Positions 1 to 4,645 of a DNA stretch of 10,311 bases are shown one piece after another. The position numbers were made by a program, and so were the translations under genes. The DNA is taken from assembly GCA_964425485.1 (NCBI GenBank), contig CAYRML010000051.1, positions 1 through 10,311 of the forward strand, in the 5' to 3' direction. The stretch comes from CAYRML01 sp964425485. Its GTDB lineage: Bacteria; Bacillota; Dehalobacteriia; UBA4068. The notes under the pieces were generated by a model that was not told the origin of the DNA, searched no databases, and saw only the letters and a list, made by a program, of their open reading frames with translations. Position 1 is the first letter of the stretch; each line of letters opens with the position of its first letter.

Positions 1-167
1 TCAACTATTTCAAATCCTTGCAGGCTGTGGGCGCCATCCAGAATTTTGCCGGCGCCGACGATATCACCGTCACGGCCGGCAGCGAAGCCGACAGCGTGGT
101 CGTGCAGCTGGCTATCCAGCCTGTCGACAGCATGGAAAAACTTTATATGACTGTGGAGGTGGCATAA
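1..167 (+). CDS. xkdK: Phage tail sheath protein, C-terminal end (partial)
   Basis: This is the 3' end of a gene that enters from the left, read in the frame beginning at base 3 and closed by TAA at 165-167. The 54 visible residues end in the pattern VDSMEKLYMTVEV, which resembles the C-terminal strand of PBSX-type contractile tail sheath proteins (XkdK family). In such sheaths this tail region joins neighbouring subunits around the tube. The next gene starts two bases later and encodes the tube, the usual sheath-tube order. The ribosome binding site of the tube gene (GGAGG, about 155-159) lies inside this coding end. Only the last part of the protein is visible, so the family call rests on this short match and on gene order. 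Confidence 0.8.
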   Translation, partial: NYFKSLQAVGAIQNFAGADDITVTAGSEADSVVVQLAIQPVDSMEKLYMTVEVA

Positions 168-168
168 T

Positions 169-660
169 ATGAGTTTGTACCTGAAAATCCAGGACACCGT
201 CAACGGCAAATGCGGCAGTGTCTATTTTACTATCGACGGCCGCCGTTTTGAGGTGCCCGGTATCCAAAAGATCGAGGCCCATGACAGCATCAAGGAACGC
301 ACCATGACCACCGTGGGCACCGTCAAGACCCAATCCGCGCTTTCCGGTGTGGAAGGCAGCGGCAGCATGACCATCAACTATTGGGCTGTCAGCGTTTTTG
401 GCAAGATGATCGACAAATATCGCAAGACCGGCGTTTATGACACCTTTGATATCCTGGTCATCAACGAAGACCCGGCCACCAGCCTGGGCCGCCGCAGCGC
501 CTCCTTCAGCGGTTGTGTGCTCTCCGGCGATATCCCGCTGGCCGTGCTGGATGCCACATCCGATGATTCTTTGACGGTCGATATCAGCTTTAAATATGAT
601 GATTATGCGGCGATCGACGACTTCTCCGAGCCCGTCAATGTCGGCAGGGAGGGCGAATAA
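169..660 (+). CDS. xkdM: Phage tail tube protein, XkdM-like
   Basis: The product is 163 residues and begins MSLYLKIQDTVNGKCG. It resembles the PBSX core tail protein XkdM, which is slightly shorter in B. subtilis. Such proteins stack as hexameric rings to form the inner tube of a contractile tail, inside the sheath, and carry DNA or effectors through the envelope. Visible family-like features are the early tract GSVYFTIDGRRFEVPGIQKIEA and a beta-rich body ending in SLTVDISFKYDDY. The ATG follows a GGAGG site by about 9 bases. The stop overlaps the next start by one base (TAATG), which suggests translational coupling. It sits directly after the sheath and before the chaperone, the standard order. 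The function is known from the family; nothing looks broken. Confidence 0.88.
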   Translation: MSLYLKIQDTVNGKCGSVYFTIDGRRFEVPGIQKIEAHDSIKERTMTTVGTVKTQSALSGVEGSGSMTINYWAVSVFGKMIDKYRKTGVYDTFDILVINEDPATSLGRRSASFSGCVLSGDIPLAVLDATSDDSLTVDISFKYDDYAAIDDFSEPVNVGREGE

Positions 661-1055
661 TGGTCAGCTTATTGGAATTTTTGGCCGATAATCCCATCGA
701 TGATCTGACCGATGAGATCGTGATCTCCCAGCGTTTGCGCGATTTTAAGTTCACCATCAAGGCCATGACCGGGCAGGAATTCGATAAATACAGCAAAGCC
801 TGCCGCAAGATCGGCAAGAAAGGCAAAGTCGATTTCGATTCGGCCCGCTTTAATATGATGGTCATCCTTAATCATACTGTGGAGCCGGACTTTCGTAATG
901 TCAAGGCTTTGGATAAGGCCAAATGCCAGACCCCTGAGGACTTTATCAACAAGACCTTGATGGCCGGCGAGATCGCCGAGTTGGCGCAGGCTATTTCCCG
1001 CCTTTCCGGCTTCGATCAAGACATCAGTGGGCTGGCCGATGAGGTAAAAAACTGA
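660..1055 (+). CDS. xkdN: Tail assembly chaperone, XkdN-like (zero-frame product)
   Basis: This 131-residue protein resembles the XkdN family of tail assembly chaperones, which occupy the slot between tube and tape measure genes. They coat the tape measure protein and recruit tube subunits during tail assembly, and are not part of the finished tail. The protein is mostly alpha-helical by eye, with short charged helices (ISQRLRDFKFTIKAMTGQEFDKYSKACRKIG) and an end DEVKN. The ATG overlaps the tube gene stop by one base. The last sense codons are GTA AAA AAC followed by TGA, which form a classic slippery heptamer; a longer product from -1 frameshifting is annotated separately. Family assignment combines sequence resemblance with position. 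Confidence 0.83.
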   Translation: MVSLLEFLADNPIDDLTDEIVISQRLRDFKFTIKAMTGQEFDKYSKACRKIGKKGKVDFDSARFNMMVILNHTVEPDFRNVKALDKAKCQTPEDFINKTLMAGEIAELAQAISRLSGFDQDISGLADEVKN

Positions 1056-1225
1056 TTGAGGAGGGCGACGGCGAGACCTATTATGCCATGTACGCCCTCC
1101 ATAATTTTTCTTGGAAGCCATCCGAGTTTTTGGCCCTGCCCATCAAAGAGAAGGCGGCTGTTATCGCCATGATCGACTTTAAGGTGGAGCAGGAGGCCAA
1201 AGAGCGCGCCAAGCTGCGCCGATAA
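660..1225 (+). CDS. Tail assembly chaperone, -1 frameshift extended form
   Basis: Slippage by one base at A-AAA-AAC (1046-1052) moves ribosomes from the AAC codon at 1050-1052 into the -1 frame at base 1052. They then read 57 more codons to TAA at 1223-1225. The fusion would be about 188 residues. The added segment contains SWKPSEFLALPIKEKAAVIAMIDFK and ends in a basic helix, KERAKLRR. It has no start codon of its own with a ribosome binding site, begins immediately after the slippery site, and is clearly coding in style, as expected for the G-GT type chaperone pair of long-tailed phages. In that system the extended form is the minor product and contacts the tape measure protein. Here no intact tape measure gene follows, which is notable. 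The frameshift is inferred from sequence only. Confidence 0.82.
1046..1100 (+). promoter_or_regulatory. Programmed -1 ribosomal frameshift signal
   Basis: The heptamer A AAA AAC at 1046-1052 is in the correct phase relative to the chaperone frame (GTA AAA AAC) and directly precedes the zero-frame stop TGA at 1053-1055. Seven bases downstream, GGAGGGCG at 1060-1067 is a perfect complement of CGCCCTCC at 1093-1100. This gives an 8-bp GC-rich stem with a 25-base loop, at the spacing typical of stimulatory structures. Both parts are seen directly; use as a frameshift site is inference supported by the family habit. Confidence 0.85.
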
Positions 1226-1324
1226 GACTTAGGCGTGTGGCAGGGGGCATCTTGGGATTTTTCCTGGGATGAACCCTGCCGGGCGCGGCATTGATGCCGG
1301 TGGTGTGGGGATGGAATTAGTACA

Positions 1325-1520
1325 GGTTTGCAGTTGCTTGCTGCGGGGTAGAAAGCAGTCTTGCGGTTTGATGATTATTATCGAATCCTGCCCGGCCGCC
1401 CTTTTATGGGGAAAAACCAGTTCCGGCTGTGGTGCCGGGATGGAGTGAGTATGGTTTTGCAGCAACTTTGTGCGAGGTTGTGAGGATGCGGGTTGTACGG
1501 GTTTGCAGTTGCTTGCTGCG
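1325..1520. repeat. 21-bp direct repeat pair
   Basis: A 21-base sequence starting GGTTTGCAGTTGCTTGC occurs exactly at 1325-1345 and again at 1500-1520, each preceded by a similar GTAC(A/G)-type lead. The copies lie 175 bases apart inside the non-coding tract. They indicate local duplication. Confidence 0.85.
1380..1429. repeat. 50-bp dispersed repeat, copy 1
   Basis: This 50-base element begins ATCGAATCCTGCCC and ends GTTCCGGCTG. It matches 3689-3738 at 46 of 50 positions with no gaps. Copy 2 is flanked by perfect inverted arms (3665-3678 and 3723-3736), while this copy keeps only a recognisable right arm. It may be a shared fragment of a former gene or a small repeated element; I do not recognise a named family. 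Confidence 0.75.
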
Positions 1521-1647
1521 AGGCAGTTGGTTTTGGTGCAGAGAGGGTGCCGGGATGGAGTGTGTACGGTTTTGTAGGGAGTGAGTGCAAGACTGTGAGT
1601 TTGGGTGCGGAGAGAGTGCTAGGATGGAGCGAGTACGGTTTATGGGA
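1432..1647. repeat. Three-copy degenerate direct repeat
   Basis: Three imperfect copies start at 1432, 1547 and 1616. Each has GTGC(C/T)(G/A)GGATGGAG, then a GTACGGTTT-like tail about 17 bases on. The third copy merges into the left edge of the tandem lipoprotein cassette at 1631, so the cassette edge and this repeat are related. Copy spacing is uneven (115 and 69 bases), which suggests decay by small deletions. Confidence 0.7.
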
Positions 1648-1763
1648 CAGGCGGGGTGTGAGTGAGGCTGCTGCGGGGGCTGTGATATTTACCCCGGCAA
1701 AAGTTGCGTAAACAAAACTTATGGAGCAGGGAATTAAGATGGAAACGAAACATGCCCAAAATA

Positions 1764-1785
1764 AAAGTTGCGTAAACGCAACTTT
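1764..1785 (+). promoter_or_regulatory. Conserved hairpin/palindrome upstream of lipoprotein 1
   Basis: The 9-base arms AAAGTTGCG (1764-1772) and CGCAACTTT (1777-1785) are perfectly complementary around a TAAA loop. A decayed version lies 65 bases upstream at 1699-1720. The palindrome ends 20 bases before the -35 box. It could be an operator, or an RNA hairpin at the end of upstream transcripts. The T-run at 1797-1802 is 11 bases beyond the stem, so it is not a textbook terminator. Confidence 0.65.
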
Positions 1786-1805
1786 GTGGCGCCGACTTTT
1801 TTCGC

Positions 1806-1835
1806 TTGTGGAGGATTATGGAAATATGCTATAAT
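1806..1835 (+). promoter_or_regulatory. Sigma-A type promoter of lipoprotein 1, extended -10
   Basis: The -10 box TATAAT (1830-1835) is a perfect consensus and is preceded by TGC, giving an extended -10. A weak -35 (TTGTGG, 1806-1811) lies 18 bases upstream. The same promoter is conserved in front of all three lipoprotein genes. It would allow expression independent of the late tail operon. Confidence 0.8.
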
Positions 1836-1864
1836 TGGCATAAGAGAGAAAAGGAGCCGATTTG

Positions 1865-2434
1865 ATGAGATCTAAGCGGATGATTTTTTCTGTGGCGGCC
1901 ATGTTGGTGGCGGCGGTATTGGCCCTGGCGGCCTGCGGCGGACAGGAGAACGGCCAGCCGCAAGAAGAGGCGCAACAGCAGGTGCTGTTTGATGTGACTC
2001 AATTTATCGGTGTGGATGAGGCCGGCCTGGTGGCCATTATGGGTGAACCGGATATTTTGCATGTGAACCAGAGCAATAATAAGGAGTATACATATAGGAA
2101 TATTACTTATACGTATAATGGGGAGCAGGGCCAATTTGATCATTTGATATTTTTCTTGAGGATGGCAGATGATGGTGCTTATATGGTTGAATATCTTGGA
2201 ATACATTTTGATTATTCCAGAGATGAAAATGTATTTTTTGCAATACCGGCAAACACGGATATCTTTGCACTTTTTGGAATAAATACTGATTTTACAGTAT
2301 CAGAAGAATTACCTAAATGGAAAATTGAAAACTTTGATAATATTACAGAGGGTATAAATAATGTTCAGTTTCTTTGGAATGATAAAACAAATACACAATA
2401 CTTTATAATATATGCAACTTTTGATTATAGTTAA
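1865..2434 (+). CDS. Secreted lipoprotein 1, moron-like, BamE-like pattern
   Basis: The product is 189 residues. It starts MRSKRM, followed by a hydrophobic signal segment to about residue 23 and a lipobox LAAC, so Cys24 should be lipidated and the protein anchored on the outer face of the membrane. A Gln/Glu-rich linker follows, then VLFDVTQFIGVDEAGLVAIMGEPD. This GxxxxxlvaimGePD pattern followed by YTY...Y strands recalls small BamE-like or Gram-positive secreted lipoprotein folds; that link is tentative. The ATG at 1865 is chosen because AAGGAG (1851-1856) sits 8 bases upstream; a TTG one codon earlier is less likely. The gene has its own promoter and terminator inside a tail operon, the mark of a moron. 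The last two thirds are AT-rich compared with neighbours. The function is unknown; phage exclusion is proposed. Confidence 0.85.
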   Translation: MRSKRMIFSVAAMLVAAVLALAACGGQENGQPQEEAQQQVLFDVTQFIGVDEAGLVAIMGEPDILHVNQSNNKEYTYRNITYTYNGEQGQFDHLIFFLRMADDGAYMVEYLGIHFDYSRDENVFFAIPANTDIFALFGINTDFTVSEELPKWKIENFDNITEGINNVQFLWNDKTNTQYFIIYATFDYS

Positions 2435-2458
2435 TTGAATGTTAAATCGATAGCATAT

Positions 2459-2487
2459 AAAAGCAACCCTTGGGGGTTGCTTTTTAT
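2459..2487 (+). terminator. Intrinsic terminator after lipoprotein 1
   Basis: AAGCAACCC (2461-2469) and GGGTTGCTT (2474-2482) form a perfect 9-bp stem with a TTGG loop, followed by a T-run. The same stem with a different loop follows the other two lipoprotein genes. It should stop the lipoprotein transcript and would also hinder late operon read-through to the baseplate genes. Confidence 0.93.
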
Positions 2488-2517
2488 TTATAGAAAAAAG
2501 GGAAGGGGAGTGGTCTG

Positions 2518-2643
2518 ATGGCGACGCTTGAGGGAAGTGTAGGGGCAGCCAATCAGCAGTTGGAGAAAACCTCTAAGCTGGTGAAAAGGATTGATGATTT
2601 GGGGCAGTTGGTGAGTACGGTTTATGGGACAGGTGGGGCGTGA
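2518..2643 (+). pseudogene. Tape-measure-like N-terminal remnant 1
   Basis: A GGAAGGGGAG-type ribosome binding site precedes ATG 2518 by several bases. The frame reads MATLEGSVGAANQQLEKTSK and continues LVKRIDDLGQ, STVYGTGGA, stopping at TGA 2641-2643 after 41 codons. The start resembles tape measure proteins (short MAT-x-E lead, then an amphipathic helix), and the locus is the usual tape measure slot. Compared with remnant 2 it lacks the tract between LGQ and STVYGT, so an internal deletion has occurred. It probably makes no functional protein. The tape measure identity is inferred from position and style, not from an extended match. Confidence 0.6.
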
Positions 2644-2745
2644 GTGAGGCTGCTGCGGGGGCGGTGATCTTGGCCCCGGCAGAAGTTGCGTAAGAGAGAC
2701 TTATGGAGCAGGGAATTAAGGTGGAAAAGAAACATAGTAGAAAAT

Positions 2746-2767
2746 GAAGTTGCGTAAACGCAACTTC
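2746..2767 (+). promoter_or_regulatory. Conserved hairpin/palindrome upstream of lipoprotein 2
   Basis: The arms GAAGTTGCG (2746-2754) and CGCAACTTC (2759-2767) are perfectly paired around TAAA. Relative to the other two copies, the outermost A-T pair has become G-C on both sides at once. That double change preserves pairing and suggests the fold or its symmetry is selected. A decayed version lies at 2681-2702. Confidence 0.68.
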
Positions 2768-2787
2768 GTGGCGGCGACTTTTTTCGC

Positions 2788-2817
2788 TTGTGGAGGATTA
2801 TGGAAATATGCTATAAT
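2788..2817 (+). promoter_or_regulatory. Sigma-A type promoter of lipoprotein 2, extended -10
   Basis: TATAAT at 2812-2817 is preceded by TGC and has an 18-base spacer to TTGTGG at 2788-2793. From the T-run to the gene start the sequence is essentially identical to the unit A promoter. Confidence 0.8.
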
Positions 2818-2846
2818 TGGCATAAGAGAGAAAAGGAGCCGATTTG

Positions 2847-3422
2847 ATGAGATCTAAGCGGATGATTTTTTCTGTGGCGGCCATGTTGGTGGCGGCTTTG
2901 TTGGTTCTGGCGGCCTGTGGCGGACAAGAGAACAGCCAACCGCAAGAAGAATCCCGGCAGCAAGTGCTGTTTGATGTGACCCAATTTATCGGTGTGGATG
3001 AAGCCGGCCTGGTGGCCATTATGGGCGAGCCGGCTAAGACGCATGTGAACCAAAGTAATAATAAGGAGTATACATATAAGGACATTACTTATACGTATAA
3101 TGGAGAGCAGGATACTTTTTATACTGTTTTATTTAGGCTGGGTGAGAAGGAAGATGGAACATATAAAATCGATAGTCTTAGATTAGAATCCTGTGCCCCA
3201 GGTACAGGTAATACTGAAGATTTTAAATTTGAGCCAGGGGAAGATATTTTTGCGCTGATTGGTATAGAAACCGATGTGCAAATATCCGAAGAACAATCTA
3301 ATTCCTATTTTGAAAAATATGAGAATGTGATGGATGGCATAGATAGTGTGTTATTTAGTAGTTTTGACAAGCAGGATACAGCATGGTCGATTTTTGCTAT
3401 TACTATTGATTATAGTGAATAA
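2847..3422 (+). CDS. Secreted lipoprotein 2, divergent C-terminal half
   Basis: The product is 191 residues. The signal peptide MRSKRMIFSVAAMLVAALL with lipobox LAAC (Cys24) and the segment to NNKEYTY...YTYNGEQ are nearly identical to lipoprotein 1. From about residue 87 the sequence changes to an unrelated-looking stretch (DTFYTVLFRLGEKEDGTYKI...), then partly realigns at EDIFALIGIETDVQISEE. The common core (GVDEAGLVAIMGEP, then Y-rich strands, then DIFALxGIxTD) suggests one fold with a diversified face. AAGGAG sits 8 bases before ATG 2847. It has its own promoter and terminator. The function is unknown; a surface role in phage exclusion or host fitness is inferred from the lipoprotein nature and the moron layout. 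Confidence 0.85.
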   Translation: MRSKRMIFSVAAMLVAALLVLAACGGQENSQPQEESRQQVLFDVTQFIGVDEAGLVAIMGEPAKTHVNQSNNKEYTYKDITYTYNGEQDTFYTVLFRLGEKEDGTYKIDSLRLESCAPGTGNTEDFKFEPGEDIFALIGIETDVQISEEQSNSYFEKYENVMDGIDSVLFSSFDKQDTAWSIFAITIDYSE

Positions 3423-3452
3423 AACAGTATATACAAAATATAATATGCCGAT

Positions 3453-3483
3453 AAAAGCAACCCCTGGTGGGTTGCTTTTTATT
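3453..3483 (+). terminator. Intrinsic terminator after lipoprotein 2
   Basis: AAGCAACCC (3455-3463) pairs perfectly with GGGTTGCTT (3469-3477) around a CTGGT loop, followed by a T-run. The stem is the same as in the other cassettes; the loop differs. Confidence 0.93.
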
Positions 3484-3664
3484 ATAGAAAAAGGAGAAGG
3501 GAGTGGTCTGATGTCGACGCTTGAGGGAAGTGTAGGGGCAGCCAATCAGTAGTTGGAGAAAACCTCTAAGCTGGTGAAAAGGATTGATGATTTGGGGCAA
3601 CGTGTGACACGTGGCTTTGAAAAGTGGGCCGGTGTTTTGAAATCGGCCAAAGGGGTGATGATGG

Positions 3665-3736
3665 GCCGGAACCGGTTTAGTAAATCATATCGAATCCCGC
3701 CCAGCCGCCCTTTTATGGAGAAAAACCGGTTCCGGC
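3665..3736. repeat. Perfect 14-bp inverted repeat with 44-bp spacer
   Basis: GCCGGAACCGGTTT (3665-3678) and AAACCGGTTCCGGC (3723-3736) are exact reverse complements, with 44 bases between them. Each arm itself contains the palindrome-like AACCGGTT core. The spacer and right arm overlap the 50-bp repeat shared with 1380-1429. It could be a recombination site, a small mobile element relic, or an RNA fold; no named family is recognised. Confidence 0.8.
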
Positions 3737-3738
3737 TG
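3689..3738. repeat. 50-bp dispersed repeat, copy 2
   Basis: This copy matches 1380-1429 at 46 of 50 positions without gaps. It lies inside remnant 2 and within the inverted-repeat structure. Confidence 0.75.
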
Positions 3739-3884
3739 GTGGTGTGGAGCTGTGAGGCAATGAGTACGGTTTATGGGACAGCTGGAATGGTTGTGGGGGC
3801 GGTGATATTGGCGCAGACAAAAGTTGTGCAAACGGAACCATTGTGAGCAGGTGAGTTACGGGTAAAATGAGGGGTCTTGAAAGA

Positions 3885-3906
3885 AAAGTTGCGTAAACGC
3901 AACTTT
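3885..3906 (+). promoter_or_regulatory. Conserved hairpin/palindrome upstream of lipoprotein 3
   Basis: AAAGTTGCG (3885-3893) and CGCAACTTT (3898-3906) pair perfectly around TAAA, as in unit A, although the sequence just upstream has diverged. A decayed version lies 66 bases upstream at 3819-3840. Retention against a diverged background argues for function. Confidence 0.66.
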
Positions 3907-3926
3907 GTGGCGCCGACTTTTTTCGC

Positions 3927-3956
3927 TTGTGGGAAAATGTGGCAATGTGCTATAAT
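3927..3956 (+). promoter_or_regulatory. Sigma-A type promoter of lipoprotein 3, extended -10
   Basis: TATAAT at 3951-3956 is preceded by TGC, with TTGTGG at 3927-3932 and an 18-base spacer. The spacer sequence differs at several places from units A and B while the boxes are unchanged. Confidence 0.78.
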
Positions 3957-3985
3957 TGGCACAAGAGAGAAAAGGAGCTGATTTG

Positions 3986-4561
3986 ATGAGATCTAAGCGG
4001 ATGATTTTTTCTGTGGCGGCCATGTTGGTGGCGGCGGTATTGGCCCTTTCTGCCTGTGGTGGACAGGAGGCGCCCGCGCCGGAAGAGACGGCCGAGCAGC
4101 AAGTGCTGTTTGATGTGACCCGGTTCATCGGGGTGGATGAGGCCGGACTGGTGGCTATTATGGGCGAGCCGGATGGTTTAACAGAGTATGAAAGTGACGG
4201 CAAGGCAAAAGACTATGTTTATGATAATGTGTCTTATACTTTTAATGGTGAGCAAGGTGAGTTTGATCATCTAACCTTTTTCTTACGGATGGCAGAAGAC
4301 GGCACTTATATAGTGAAGGATCTTGGAATATATTTTTATTATTCCATAGATAAAAATGAATTTTTTGCAATACCGGCAAACACGGATATATTTGCACTTT
4401 TTGGAATAAATACTGATCTTACGGTATCAAAAGAATTGCCTGAATGGAAAATTGAAAAGCATGAAAATGTTATTGATGGAATAAATCGTATTACAATGAT
4501 TTGGAATGATAAAACGGATACGGAATACCTGTTAGTTTCTATAAGCGTTGGCTATGATTGA
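3986..4561 (+). CDS. Secreted lipoprotein 3, mosaic of the family
   Basis: The product is 191 residues with the same signal peptide and a lipobox LSAC (Cys24). The linker differs (GGQEAPAPEETAEQQ). The core FIGVDEAGLVAIMGEPD is retained, followed by a unique middle (GLTEYESDGKAKDYVYDNVS). From about residue 86 it follows lipoprotein 1 closely (FDHLxFFLRMAxDG, then FFAIPANTDIFALFGINTD, then WNDKT), unlike lipoprotein 2. This alternation between partners is what recombination among copies would give. AAGGAG sits 8 bases before ATG 3986; an in-frame TTG at 3956 falls inside the -10 box region and is not a plausible start. It has its own promoter and terminator. The function is unknown. Confidence 0.85.
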   Translation: MRSKRMIFSVAAMLVAAVLALSACGGQEAPAPEETAEQQVLFDVTRFIGVDEAGLVAIMGEPDGLTEYESDGKAKDYVYDNVSYTFNGEQGEFDHLTFFLRMAEDGTYIVKDLGIYFYYSIDKNEFFAIPANTDIFALFGINTDLTVSKELPEWKIEKHENVIDGINRITMIWNDKTDTEYLLVSISVGYD

Positions 4562-4588
4562 GGGAATGTTTAAATAAATATCGTATAT

Positions 4589-4617
4589 AAAAGCAACCCA
4601 TGAGGGTTGCTTTTTAT
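4589..4617 (+). terminator. Intrinsic terminator after lipoprotein 3
   Basis: AAGCAACCC (4591-4599) and GGGTTGCTT (4604-4612) form the shared 9-bp stem with an ATGA loop, followed by a T-run. It lies about 100 bases upstream of the xkdP-like gene, so late transcripts from upstream need antitermination or a further promoter to reach the baseplate genes. Confidence 0.93.
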
Positions 4618-4645
4618 TATAGAAAAATGAGAAGGGAGTGATCTG

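Larger units (their letters stand above)
1226..1763 (+). other. Non-coding degenerate tract between chaperone and first lipoprotein cassette
   Basis: I see no convincing gene in these about 540 bases, where the tape measure gene would be expected. The tract is G- and T-rich and built from decayed repeats. These are a 21-bp direct repeat (1325-1345 and 1500-1520), a three-copy motif based on GTGCCGGGATGGAGTG (1432, 1547 and 1616), a 50-bp element also found at 3689-3738, and the left edge of the tandem cassette from 1631. An open frame covering 1493-1711 exists but has no good ribosome binding site, and its residues simply mirror the repeats (GAERVPGWS, GAERVLGWS). The likeliest reading is eroded coding DNA, probably the remains of a tape-measure-region copy; this is inference. 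Confidence 0.6.
1631..2612 (+). repeat. Tandem lipoprotein cassette, unit A
   Basis: This is the first of three tandem units. It begins at GAGTACGGTTTATGGGACAG and contains, in order, a short decayed coding tract, a degenerate hairpin (1699-1720), a perfect hairpin (1764-1785), a promoter, lipoprotein gene 1, an intrinsic terminator, and a ribosome binding site with a tape-measure-like start (2518). The next unit begins with the same sequence at 2613, so the unit is 982 bases. Similarity between units is strongest from the left edge through the first third of the lipoprotein gene and again from the terminator onward. Confidence 0.85.
2613..3761 (+). repeat. Tandem lipoprotein cassette, unit B
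   Basis: This is the second unit, 1149 bases from GAGTACGGTTTATGGGACAG to the same sequence at 3762. The order is as in unit A: decayed tract, degenerate hairpin (2681-2702), perfect hairpin (2746-2767), promoter, lipoprotein gene 2, terminator, tape-measure-like start (3511). It is longer than unit A because the remnant after its terminator is less deleted. DNA of the leading part is nearly the same as unit A, pointing to a fairly recent duplication. Confidence 0.85.
3511..3846 (+). pseudogene. Tape-measure-like N-terminal remnant 2, amber-interrupted
   Basis: After an AAGGAGAAGGGAG ribosome binding site, ATG 3511 reads MSTLEGSVGAANQ and then TAG at 3550-3552, where remnant 1 has CAG. Ignoring the stop, the same frame continues LEKTSKLVKRIDDLGQRVTR, GFEKWAGVLKSAKGVMMG and on to STVYGTAGMVVGAVILAQTK, ending at TGA 3844-3846, about 111 codons in all. 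It is therefore a one-base amber mutant of a longer frame, and the most complete copy of this remnant in the window. The amphipathic helix and the hydrophobic stretch near the end suit a tape measure protein fragment, but at this length that is inference. Reinitiation downstream has no clear site. Confidence 0.6.

Noticed and set aside
1493..1711. 72-codon open frame in the repeat tract
   Set aside because: It has no credible ribosome binding site, and its internal repeats merely translate the decayed DNA repeats.
1764..1802. Hairpin followed by a T-run as an intrinsic terminator
   Set aside because: The T-run starts 11 bases after the stem, so the geometry does not fit; it is kept as an operator or RNA hairpin of unknown role.
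1829..2206. Minus-strand open frames opposite the lipoprotein genes (similar ones at 2798-3085 and 3856-4203)
   Set aside because: They recur only because the lipoprotein genes are duplicated, and lie opposite genes with promoter, ribosome binding site and lipobox.
3689..3712. Sequence like the 3' half of a tRNA (TCGAATCC then CCCAGCCGCC), possible attachment site
   Set aside because: There is no matching 5' T-stem, anticodon arm or acceptor strand, and the similarity to 1380-1429 extends well beyond a tRNA end.
3956..3985. Upstream TTG start for lipoprotein 3
   Set aside because: It would begin inside the promoter's -10 region and add ten residues before the signal peptide; ATG 3986 has a well-spaced AAGGAG.
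1631..4620. CRISPR-like array
   Set aside because: The repeat units are about 1 kb and carry genes; there are no short regularly spaced repeats.
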